A stretch of 21,305 nucleotides of DNA from positions 1-21,305 of the forward strand of contig JAPOLP010000006.1 of assembly GCA_029977045.1 (NCBI GenBank), written 5' to 3'. This DNA is from Planctomycetota bacterium. Lineage in GTDB: Bacteria; Planctomycetota; Planctomycetia; Planctomycetales; Planctomycetaceae. The position numbers were made by a program, and so were the translations under genes. This document shows, piece by piece, positions 9,016-16,611 of the stretch; position 1 is the first letter of the stretch; every line of letters begins with the position of its first letter. Below the pieces are notes generated by a model. That model did not search any database. It was not told the DNA's origin and worked only from the letters and a program-made list of their open reading frames with translations.

Positions 9016-9771
9016 TCAGGTTGCCGCAGCGGGTTCAACGACGTCAAGGGCGGCAGCTGGCATTGCGGTCTCGCCGAGTGCTTCATCGATGGCTTTGTCG
9101 AACTCGTCGGCAAAGTTGATCTCAGGGACTTCTTCCGCGACGCCCGCATCGTCAGCTGCCTGCTTCGCTGCGTCGACGAACGCCTTGACTTCGTCGTCAG
9201 TCAGTTTCTGCTTGAATTCTCGCTGGCCCTGCGCATCCATGGAGCTGATGGTGTCGAGAACGGCCTCGCGTTCGGCTTCCGGAATCGATTCGTCGATGAC
9301 ACCGCGAGCAAAACGGTGAATGGCAACTTCGGCAGCGGCCTTTTCGTCGTCGCTGAGCCCTGAATCGCGGATATAGACCCGCTTAACGAACAGCGCCAGA
9401 CCCGCGGGCATCAGCGGACCCTTAGCGATTCTCTGGAAGATTCGACCGACGTCCTCACCGCTCAGTTTTTCGTCCTTGAACTGCTGAGCAATGTCGTCGA
9501 TGCGGGCATCGATCCTCGTCTGCTGGTCAGCAGGCAAGTCGAGTTCCTGCAGGCTTGCTTTGAGCACCTCTGCGGCAATTTCGGCACCAAATGTCCGAGC
9601 GTTGTTAGCAACCCACCAGATACCGAGGCCACCGAAGATCAGCAGGATGACCAGCACGACGCCACAGCCGATCGCGGCAATCGCGCAGCCGCTGAGGCCT
9701 TCCTTTTGTGGAGGCCGCCGATCATCAAACTCATCTCGTCGCTCAAGAAAATCCTGATCGGACTCGGACAT
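9016..9771 (-). CDS. Single-TM protein of unknown function
   Basis: 251-residue protein I do not recognise. An acidic/basic cytoplasmic-like head (residues 1-26) is followed by one strong transmembrane segment at about 29-55 (CAIAAIGCGVVLVILLIFGG). The rest is a hydrophilic, mostly helical domain rich in Ala, Asp and Glu with regular charged helices (QQTRIDARIDDIAQQFKDEK, DDEKAAAEVAIHRFARGVIDE). The tail is Ala/Pro-rich. The ATG at 9771 is chosen for the AGGTG just upstream; a TTG at 9783 would add four residues. The stop lies 38 bp before the TlpA-like start on the same strand. The helical C-terminal part is likely extracytoplasmic if the head is inside. No enzymatic motif is visible. Confidence 0.8.
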   Translation of the reverse strand: MSESDQDFLERRDEFDDRRPPQKEGLSGCAIAAIGCGVVLVILLIFGGLGIWWVANNARTFGAEIAAEVLKASLQELDLPADQQTRIDARIDDIAQQFKDEKLSGEDVGRIFQRIAKGPLMPAGLALFVKRVYIRDSGLSDDEKAAAEVAIHRFARGVIDESIPEAEREAVLDTISSMDAQGQREFKQKLTDDEVKAFVDAAKQAADDAGVAEEVPEINFADEFDKAIDEALGETAMPAAALDVVEPAAAT

Positions 9772-9842
9772 CACACACCTCAAAAGGTGGAGTTAGCAAA
9801 CGCGGCAGCCTCCCGACCGTCGGGTGAGTCGAGACGATATCG

Positions 9843-9879
9843 GCGGTCACCGCGCTCGACCACCTTGAGCGCGTACCGC
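9843..9879 (-). terminator. Possible hairpin downstream of the Gfo/Idh gene
   Basis: GCGGT (9843-9847) and CGCGCTC (9851-9857) pair with GAGCGCG (9867-9873) and ACCGC (9875-9879), leaving a 9-nt loop and small bulges. An outer GAGTCG/CGACTC pair (9826-9831, 9884-9889) may extend it. It lies 26 bp downstream of the Gfo/Idh stop on the minus strand. There is no U-tract, so termination is only a guess; it could equally be a leader structure for the 9016-9771 gene. Confidence 0.35.
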
Positions 9880-9904
9880 GTCCCGACTCGATGGAGTTGT
9901 CTAT

Positions 9905-11230
9905 TCAGACTTCCGGCAGCACCCACGGCTTGCGGTACTCGGAACGAGTTCTCAGAGCGTTGGCTTCGTCGTCGTTCTCGAACGTCTCAGTCACCGGGTC
10001 GAGGATCACCTGGCGACCAACTCGGGCGGAGATGTTGCCGGCGTGGCAGAGCACCGACGCCGGATGGCCGACGGTTTCCAGGTCGCAGTTCGGCTTCTGA
10101 CGGCTCTTGATGCAGTCAACAAAGTTCTGCACATGCGGGCCTTCAAAGCTGTCGCCCTTGACCTCTTTGATCAGCTCGTTGCGCGTCGTGTAGACGCGCC
10201 AGCCCGAGTTGCCGATCACGATATAGCCCTTGTCGCCGTACACCGCCGAGCCTTCCGACTCGTTCTCCATTCGGTACGGAGCCCAGATCCGCATCTCGTA
10301 CGTCAGCAGCTTTGGCGTATCGCCCGCGTGGTACTCGTACGAAACCTGCAGAGTGTCGGGGAACTCCTGGGCGTCATCGAAGTACCACTTGCCGCCCGCC
10401 GAGTGAATTTTCCGAGGCAGAACGAGCGGCTTGTCGCCCTGAGCCTCACATGCGGCATTCAGCGCGGCAAAGGCGACGTCGAGGCGATGCACGCCGTCGT
10501 TGCCCAGGTCACCAGTGCCATAATCGAAGAACCAGCGCCAGCGACCGTGAAACCGGTTGCGGTTGAAGGGCCGCTTCGGAGCCGGGCCCATCCACATTTC
10601 ATAGTCGACGCCCACCGGCGGATTCGGCTCATCAGCCGGGAACCCAATCGGTCCCTGCTTCGAACTTTCCCAGGCCTTCGCGACCAGGCACCGTCCCAGC
10701 ACTCCGGTTTTGATATACGCCAGCGCCGACTTGATCCGCTCGGTCGACCGGTGCTGCGAGCCCATCTGGACAACGCGTTTGTGCTTCTTCAGAGCCGCGA
10801 TCATCCGCTGCCCTTCGACGATGTTGTGGCCGTCGGGCTTCTCGACGTAGACGTCCTTGCCGGCCTGGCAGGCGAGGATCGTCGGAATCGCGTGCCAGTG
10901 ATCCGGCGTGCCGACGACCAGAGCGTCGATCGACTTGTCATCGATCATTCGCCGAAAGTCGCGTTCTGCTCGCGGGGCCCTGCCCTGCCGCTGCTCGACG
11001 TCTTTCAACGCCGGCGCCAGACGAGCCGGATCGATATCTGCGATGGCAACGATCTCGACGTTCTCATTCGAGGCGAACGTCCGGTTCAGCGACAGCGCGC
11101 GACCGCCGCCGCCCATCACGCCAACGCGAACTCGTTCGCTGGCCGCCGCCTTCGCGACAGGAACTCCCGCCAGTACCGCAGCTGCCGCGGACCCGGCCGC
11201 CGAACTCTGCAGAAACTCTCGTCGGTCCAT
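9905..11230 (-). CDS. Tat-exported Gfo/Idh/MocA-family oxidoreductase
   Basis: 441-residue NAD(P)-dependent oxidoreductase of a type typical of planctomycetes. A Tat signal (DRREFLQSSAAGSAAAAVLA) precedes a Rossmann domain with VRVGVMGGGGR at about residues 35-43 and the family signature EKP at 130-132. The C-terminal domain carries GDLGNDGVHRLDVA, with D245 and H248 as plausible catalytic residues. Relatives oxidise sugars, inositols or amino sugars; substrate unknown. The ATG at 11230 has a strong AGAAGGAG 6 nt upstream; the preceding GTG at 11233 is too close to it. Divergent to the zinc-ribbon membrane gene, with 190 bp between. An exported NAD-dependent enzyme raises the question of tightly bound cofactor. 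Confidence 0.92.
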   Translation of the reverse strand: MDRREFLQSSAAGSAAAAVLAGVPVAKAAASERVRVGVMGGGGRALSLNRTFASNENVEIVAIADIDPARLAPALKDVEQRQGRAPRAERDFRRMIDDKSIDALVVGTPDHWHAIPTILACQAGKDVYVEKPDGHNIVEGQRMIAALKKHKRVVQMGSQHRSTERIKSALAYIKTGVLGRCLVAKAWESSKQGPIGFPADEPNPPVGVDYEMWMGPAPKRPFNRNRFHGRWRWFFDYGTGDLGNDGVHRLDVAFAALNAACEAQGDKPLVLPRKIHSAGGKWYFDDAQEFPDTLQVSYEYHAGDTPKLLTYEMRIWAPYRMENESEGSAVYGDKGYIVIGNSGWRVYTTRNELIKEVKGDSFEGPHVQNFVDCIKSRQKPNCDLETVGHPASVLCHAGNISARVGRQVILDPVTETFENDDEANALRTRSEYRKPWVLPEV

Positions 11231-11420
11231 CACTGGCTCCTTCTTTCTGGTAAGCCGGTTTGTTTGACTCGAAGCCGCCTGTCGAAAGGACCGTAGCAGA
11301 CGCCCCGGTCAGAAATCACGCCGGAACGACGCTCTCGATTCCTCGCGCTGAACCGAAACCGTCACTCGGCGTATCCTGTCGGCCTGCCGGTCACTCATCA
11401 CCAGCATCAGTCAGAACGCC

Positions 11421-12461
11421 GTGTCCGACCCCAGCGACATCCCGAAATTCATTCACGCCAGCTGCAAGGTCTGCGGAACGCGCGTGACACCGAAGGCGAA
11501 GAACGCCGGACGCCGTCTCAAATGCCCTGACTGCGAGACTCCGATTCAGCTCCCGACGATGGAGCAGTATCTCGAAACCCGTCGGCAGCAGGCGTTGGCC
11601 GAACCGCGACCGCCGGAGCCCGCTGAACCTTATGCGATGCGGGAAAAGGTCGAGCGTGCCGAAGCGACGGTTTCGATCTTTCGAGAGCTGGCGCAGATCA
11701 AACGCGAGGAAGCTCCAGAACCACCGCGTTACACGTTCTTCAGTAACGTCTTCGAGTTTCCCTGGAAGACGCCTGATGCTCTGATCCGCTGGGCTCTGCT
11801 GGCCGGTGGCTTTTCGCTGTCCGGTCTGTTTCTTGTGCTCAACCTCACACTGGTCGGGACGTACGGCTTCGTCGCACTGCTCGGCGTTATCTTTTTCGTA
11901 GTCTTTCAGATTGTCGTCACGGTCTGGGCAGCAGCGTGTGCGGCCAGCCTGCTGATGTCGATTCTGCAGGACACGGCAGTCGGACTGGACCGCGTCGAGG
12001 GCTGGCCAGAAGGGTGGCGTGACTGGATGTCCGACCTGATGCTGGTTGGCTATCTCTTCTTTGTCTCAGGTTTCGTCAGCCTGGGGCCAGCACGACTGCT
12101 GCAACCGATCATTGGTTTTCAGTCGCCGATCGTGCTGGCCGTTCATGCCGCTCTGTTTCCGATCACTCTGCTGGCCGGCTTTGACGCCGAGTCAATCTGG
12201 CTGCCCTGGTCGCGCACGATCTTTCGCAGCCTGAGAATTATCCCGCGTGACTTGCTGCTCTTTTATGTGCTCACGCTGGCCGTCGTCGGCGTCGGCGATG
12301 GTTTCCTTCTCGCCTGCTCGATCGGATCACCGTGGCTTTTCGGCTTCATGCTCGGCCCGGTCCTGGCCTCGCAGATCTTCATCGGAGCCCGGTTACTCGG
12401 TCGCCTCGCGTGGCGAATCGGGGAGACCGCGTTGATTGATGAGGAAGATGACGACGACTGA
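11421..12461 (+). CDS. Multi-pass membrane protein with N-terminal zinc ribbon
   Basis: 346-residue protein. The N-terminus has two CxxC knuckles, C15/C18 and C35/C38 (CKVCG and CPDC), a likely zinc ribbon. A charged linker with predicted helix (about 45-100) follows, then about six hydrophobic segments between 121 and 322. It ends in an acidic tail (ALIDEEDDDD). Zinc-ribbon plus membrane-domain proteins of this kind are frequent in planctomycetes; function is unknown. GTG at 11421 is the best start seen, though no strong ribosome site precedes it. Divergent from the Gfo/Idh gene and convergent with the MBL gene, with a hairpin between the latter. Confidence 0.85.
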   Translation: MSDPSDIPKFIHASCKVCGTRVTPKAKNAGRRLKCPDCETPIQLPTMEQYLETRRQQALAEPRPPEPAEPYAMREKVERAEATVSIFRELAQIKREEAPEPPRYTFFSNVFEFPWKTPDALIRWALLAGGFSLSGLFLVLNLTLVGTYGFVALLGVIFFVVFQIVVTVWAAACAASLLMSILQDTAVGLDRVEGWPEGWRDWMSDLMLVGYLFFVSGFVSLGPARLLQPIIGFQSPIVLAVHAALFPITLLAGFDAESIWLPWSRTIFRSLRIIPRDLLLFYVLTLAVVGVGDGFLLACSIGSPWLFGFMLGPVLASQIFIGARLLGRLAWRIGETALIDEEDDDD

Positions 12462-12491
12462 TCGCCGTGTTTTGGCGTCGGAAAGCCGTGC

Positions 12492-12575
12492 GGCTCCGTA
12501 GCGAAACTCGCGCAGAGTTTCGGCACTCATTCTGGGTGCGGCGGAAACTCCGCGCGAGTTTCGCTAAGGAGAGCC
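12492..12575. repeat. Near-perfect inverted repeat between convergent genes
   Basis: The left arm (about 12492-12523) pairs with 12542-12575. The inner part, GCGAAACTCGCGC versus GCGCGAGTTTCGC, is exact; the whole 32-34 base arms differ by a few mismatches and a two-base insertion. The loop is about 18 nt. The element lies 30 bp after the plus-strand membrane gene and 29 bp before the stop of the minus-strand MBL gene, the place for a bidirectional terminator. No clear T-run is present, so it may instead be a dispersed palindromic repeat. Confidence 0.8.
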
Positions 12576-12604
12576 GACGAGATCACGATTCCGCGCGACT
12601 CGTC

Positions 12605-13453
12605 TCACAGAAACCCAAGATTGTCTGCGACCGCGAAGTCCTTGCGGTCGTCGCGTCGCAACCTGGCGGCTCCGATGTCAGGGTCGTGGTCGAAGATGGC
12701 GATCGCGTTGGTCGCGATGATCTGTTCGAGGACCTTCGCCTTCGCTCGACGCGTCTGCTGCATGTGAACGTCGTAGCCCAGGCACCAGAGCACAGGCAGA
12801 TGGCGCGACGTCGAGCAGATGTCGCCGAGGAAGACGGCTGACTCGCCTTCGCTTTCGATGATCAGCACCTGGTGCCCGTCCGTGTGCCCGCCCGTGACCT
12901 GCGAACGGATGCCAGGGACGATCTCAACGTCGCCGTCGATCAGCCGCACCTTGCCGCAGTCAAGCAGGAGATCGAGGTTGTCCTGCGGATACGCCGCCCG
13001 CAGCTCGGGATAGCCAGCGGTCGCGTCGACCCACTCGCGTCGTTGAGCGACCAGTTCCGCGTTCGGAAACGCCAGCACGATGTCTCCGTTTTCGTCGATC
13101 CGCGTCGCCCCTCCGGCATGGTCGAAGTGCAGATGCGAGAAGATGACAACGTCGATGTCCTCGCGCGTCAGACCGTGCGCCGCGAGAGACTCAACCAGTG
13201 GTTCTCCGTCGTCAGCCGAAAAGTTCCGCCGCTGCTTGTCGGACAGCTTAGAGCCGTAACCGGTATCGATGAGAATGTTTCGCTCGCCGTCGCGCACCAG
13301 CAGACAGTTCGTCTCCTGCGGAATCCGGTGCTTGTCGTCCGGCGGAAAAACACGCTCCCAGAGCGGACGCGGCACCACGCCAAACATGCCGCCGCCATCA
13401 ATCCAGAAGCGACCGCCCGAAACGATCGCGATGTCTAGGTTTCCAAGTTTCAT
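12605..13453 (-). CDS. MBL-fold metallo-hydrolase (lactonase-like)
   Basis: 282-residue cytoplasmic metallo-beta-lactamase-fold hydrolase. The complete dinuclear site is visible: H107-x-H109-x-D111-H112 (SHLHFDHAGG), H190 (GGHTDGH), D211 (FLGDICS) and H256 (AIFDHDPD). The arrangement resembles AHL-lactonase-like and related hydrolases, but the substrate is not determined by sequence. No signal peptide. The ATG at 13453 starts 8 bp after the stop of the PQQ-like/cytochrome gene, so it is probably last in that operon. A lactonase would fit downstream of a sugar dehydrogenase, since such oxidations often yield lactones; that is inference. Confidence 0.92.
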   Translation of the reverse strand: MKLGNLDIAIVSGGRFWIDGGGMFGVVPRPLWERVFPPDDKHRIPQETNCLLVRDGERNILIDTGYGSKLSDKQRRNFSADDGEPLVESLAAHGLTREDIDVVIFSHLHFDHAGGATRIDENGDIVLAFPNAELVAQRREWVDATAGYPELRAAYPQDNLDLLLDCGKVRLIDGDVEIVPGIRSQVTGGHTDGHQVLIIESEGESAVFLGDICSTSRHLPVLWCLGYDVHMQQTRRAKAKVLEQIIATNAIAIFDHDPDIGAARLRRDDRKDFAVADNLGFL

Positions 13454-13461
13454 GACGCTCT

Positions 13462-16400
13462 CTACTGCAACGACTTTAGGAACGCGATCAGATCGGCAGC
13501 GTCCTGAGCCGTAGCGTCTCGAAGCTGCAGTTCGGGCATCAGTGACTTTGGCTGAGCGATCAACAGTTCCAGGTCGTCGCGTTTCAGACGCACGTCCTTG
13601 CCCATCGCGTCGCGGATGACGACTTCGCTGGTTGACTCCTCGACCATCAGGCCGGAGTAAACAAGCCCCTTTGACGTATCAGCCAGCCAGGTCTGATATT
13701 TCGGTTCAATCTTCTGCGACGGAGCCAGCACGCTCGTCAGCAGCTCGCCCGAGCTGTACCGCTTGCCGATCCCGTCGAGGTCCGGACCAACGCTGCGGCT
13801 CTGCTGAGCGACCTTGTGGCAGTTGCGGCACTGCAGACCAGCCGACGTCAGGAACAGCTCGCGACCACGCGCCGCGTCGCCGTTGATCGCGAGAATCTCC
13901 GCCGCGTCGACGGTCGTCCCAAGCCGCTTTGTGCGGGCCTCTTCCGGAACAAACGGCTCGAACAGATCGCGCACGATCGTGTCCGTGTTCGCGGTACCGC
14001 GACTGATGGCGACGTCCCGAGCACCGTCGGACAGCGACGCTCCCTTGCCTCGCAGGGCACTCGCCAGAGCAATCGATCCGCTTGCTGATGACAGCAGCCG
14101 GTCAATCGCCGCGAGCTGGTGTTCGTCGCTGGCCTTGGAACCGGGAGCCAGTTCGGTAAGGTCTGCGTTGATCGTCTTTGACAGCCGTTCGATCGCCGCC
14201 AGCGTTTCGGCACTTGCCTCTGAATCGCCAGCCGCTGCTGCATCAAGACTGCTGATCCAGTCCCGAACGAGCTTCAGTCCGGCTTCGTCGATCTGCAGCG
14301 AACCGAAGAGCGGCATCCGTCCGCGACCAAGCTTCGCCATCCGGTAATACAGAATCGACCGGTTCGGATCGCCGGGGGCGACGAGCCACGGATCGATGAT
14401 CCCGAACGCTCCCTGCGTCGGTCGCGAAACCAGATTCGTCTTCTCGAACGCGATCTCCCGCAGCACCTCCAGAGCCGCCGTCCCGCCGCCTCCGCGACGA
14501 TGGCAGTGCGAGCAGTTCACATGCAGGTACGACCGAACGCGATCGTCGAGCGACGCTGTTTCGTCATTCGGGTCGACCATCTGCGGCAGCTTGTCCAGCG
14601 GCGCGACCTTCGGATCAGCTCCCTTGGCCAGCGGTTCAGAAAACAGTCCGATACCAGCAAGCGTCCGCAACTGGTTGTCGGAGTGCTTGCCGTAATCGAA
14701 ATCACGATTGAGCTGTTCGAGTTTGAACCCGTAAACCGTACCGCCTCGCGACGTGTGACAGAGGATGCACTCGGTCCGGCTGGCGAAGTGCCACGTCTGC
14801 GATCGCTTGCTGTTCGGTGCGGTCGAATCAGCAACCGTCAGTGTCCGATCGAAGCCAGTGCCGTCGGAGAGTTCCGCGTCAGTCTGCTCGTCGTTCCAGA
14901 TGTAGCTGTAGGCCGCCCAGTAATCCCCATTGCGGTGCAGAATCTGTGTCTCCAGACGCTGCTGTCGCTGGCCGCCGTCTCCGACTGTCGCGATCGAAAT
15001 CGTCTTGCCGAGGATCGTTCCGTCGGGAAACGCCCACTCGCCCTTCAGATCGCCGACCTGAGCGTTGTTCGTCGTGTGAACTCCGATCGTTTCGCCGTTC
15101 GGCACGGCGATGAATCGCGTCGCCGTCGTTCCGTCTGCCCAGGGTTCGGCGTTAACGGCGAACGGCAGAACGCCCGGAGCAAGCCTGTGACCTGAGACCG
15201 AAGCGAACAGACCGCTGTCACTGAGCTTCCGAGGAAACGTCGATCGCTGGTCGGCCTTCGGGTTCTCAACCAGTCGATGAATCGTTCCGTCGTAGCTGAC
15301 GACGAAGACTTCGTCCGAGTGATCACGCCCGAAGCAGATCACGGCGAGTGACGAATCGACGAGTTCCTGCGGCTCGGAGAGCTGATCTCCGTCGACGCGG
15401 ATGCCCCAGAGTTTTCCCGTGACATAGTCGCCGTACAGATAAGTCCCCGCGAGCTGCGGCAGCCGCGAGCCTCGATAAACGTAGCCGACAGTGACCGATC
15501 GAGATTCCGTATGCGAGTGCGCGGCGGTCGGCGGGATGATCGGCGAGGGTCCTCGCGGCCACTGCGGATTCACCTGCTGCGTGTTCTCAACAATGCTCCA
15601 ACCATAATTCGCCCCGCGTTCGGCCCGGTAAACCATCTCCCACATTTCCCAGCCGACATCGCCGAGCCACAGATCACCGGTGACCGAGTCAAAACTCATC
15701 CGCCACGGATTGCGATGCCCGTAAGTCCAGACCTCGCCGCGAGCATTCGGCACGTCAACGAACGGATTGTCTTCGGGGATTGAGTACGCCAGCGAGCCGG
15801 ACTTGTGGTCGACATCGATCCGCAGCGTCGACGCCAGCAGGTCGCTGATGTCCTGCCCGGTCTTGAGCACGTCCGGCGGAAACGGCGGCGAGGCATCGCC
15901 CGTCGATATATAGAGGTATCCGTCGCGCGGCCCGAACATTAGCGAGCCACCGTTATGCCCGCCGGACTGCCAGGTAATGAGAATTTCCTCGCTGCCGGCG
16001 TCGATCGTCAGCGGATTCAGCGAAGTCGCTTTAAAGCGTGAGACCCGCGTGCCGGACTCAGCACTCGCCGCGGTGATGTAGCAGAGGAAGCACTCGCCGT
16101 TCTGTTCAAACTTCGGATGAAACGCCACGCCATACAGCCGCGTTGCCGATGACGAATCCGCAAGCTGAGTGGCAATGTCGATTGCCAGTTCGCGATCCGC
16201 CGCGTCGTTCTGATCCTGAAACGTCCAGACTTTGCCATTCAGCTCAGCGACCAGCAGCCGGTTCGAGCCCGGCACGGCGAGCATCTCGATCGGGTTCTGA
16301 AACTGCAGCTCCGGAAAGACGCGTTCCGTCAGATACGGAGACGGAAGTTCCGGAGTTCCGGCAAACGTCGACGTCGTCCACGGAACGCGTTTGTCGATGC

Positions 16401-16500
16401 CAAACGGCTTCGCGTCATCAGCAGACAACAATGATGCAGCGCCACCAGTCACCAGAGATGCCAGACAACAGACGACGGTATTGCAAACGAGTCGAGTCAC
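13462..16500 (-). CDS. PQQ-type sugar dehydrogenase-like / multiheme cytochrome c fusion
   Basis: 1012-residue exported fusion protein. After a signal peptide comes a GSDH-like beta-propeller (about residues 45-415; GHNGGSLMFG, GDGYLYIS-like strand, GHRNPWRMSFD). A middle region (about 425-755) has two CXXCH motifs, C578-x-x-C581-H582 (CILCH) and C663-x-x-C666-H667 (CSHCH). The C-terminus is a PVC-type cytochrome c domain with C891-x-x-C894-H895 (CRNCH) and the usual VGPDLDGIGKRYSS and IEPKYQTW signatures. It probably oxidises a sugar or alcohol outside the cytoplasm and passes electrons through its own hemes. GTG at 16500 is chosen because GAGGAG lies 7 nt upstream; a TTG at 16515 would overlap that site. 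Lies 111 bp after the PSD1 gene and 8 bp before the MBL gene. Confidence 0.9.
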   Translation of the reverse strand: MTRLVCNTVVCCLASLVTGGAASLLSADDAKPFGIDKRVPWTTSTFAGTPELPSPYLTERVFPELQFQNPIEMLAVPGSNRLLVAELNGKVWTFQDQNDAADRELAIDIATQLADSSSATRLYGVAFHPKFEQNGECFLCYITAASAESGTRVSRFKATSLNPLTIDAGSEEILITWQSGGHNGGSLMFGPRDGYLYISTGDASPPFPPDVLKTGQDISDLLASTLRIDVDHKSGSLAYSIPEDNPFVDVPNARGEVWTYGHRNPWRMSFDSVTGDLWLGDVGWEMWEMVYRAERGANYGWSIVENTQQVNPQWPRGPSPIIPPTAAHSHTESRSVTVGYVYRGSRLPQLAGTYLYGDYVTGKLWGIRVDGDQLSEPQELVDSSLAVICFGRDHSDEVFVVSYDGTIHRLVENPKADQRSTFPRKLSDSGLFASVSGHRLAPGVLPFAVNAEPWADGTTATRFIAVPNGETIGVHTTNNAQVGDLKGEWAFPDGTILGKTISIATVGDGGQRQQRLETQILHRNGDYWAAYSYIWNDEQTDAELSDGTGFDRTLTVADSTAPNSKRSQTWHFASRTECILCHTSRGGTVYGFKLEQLNRDFDYGKHSDNQLRTLAGIGLFSEPLAKGADPKVAPLDKLPQMVDPNDETASLDDRVRSYLHVNCSHCHRRGGGGTAALEVLREIAFEKTNLVSRPTQGAFGIIDPWLVAPGDPNRSILYYRMAKLGRGRMPLFGSLQIDEAGLKLVRDWISSLDAAAAGDSEASAETLAAIERLSKTINADLTELAPGSKASDEHQLAAIDRLLSSASGSIALASALRGKGASLSDGARDVAISRGTANTDTIVRDLFEPFVPEEARTKRLGTTVDAAEILAINGDAARGRELFLTSAGLQCRNCHKVAQQSRSVGPDLDGIGKRYSSGELLTSVLAPSQKIEPKYQTWLADTSKGLVYSGLMVEESTSEVVIRDAMGKDVRLKRDDLELLIAQPKSLMPELQLRDATAQDAADLIAFLKSLQ

Positions 16501-16611
16501 TCGAGCACTCCTCAATCAGCAGAACGATCAGGCACAAACCGACATCGCATGGTGGGACTTGCCCGGAATGCCTGCAATCGAACGGTCAGCCGGACGCAAT
16601 CGCGCGGCAAC

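Noticed and set aside
10043..11296. 417-codon open frame antisense to the Gfo/Idh gene
   Set aside because: Composition of a shadow frame; the real gene has a signal peptide, strong ribosome site and EKP motif.
11372..11377. TATCCT as a -10 box for the zinc-ribbon membrane gene
   Set aside because: No acceptable -35 at the right spacing.
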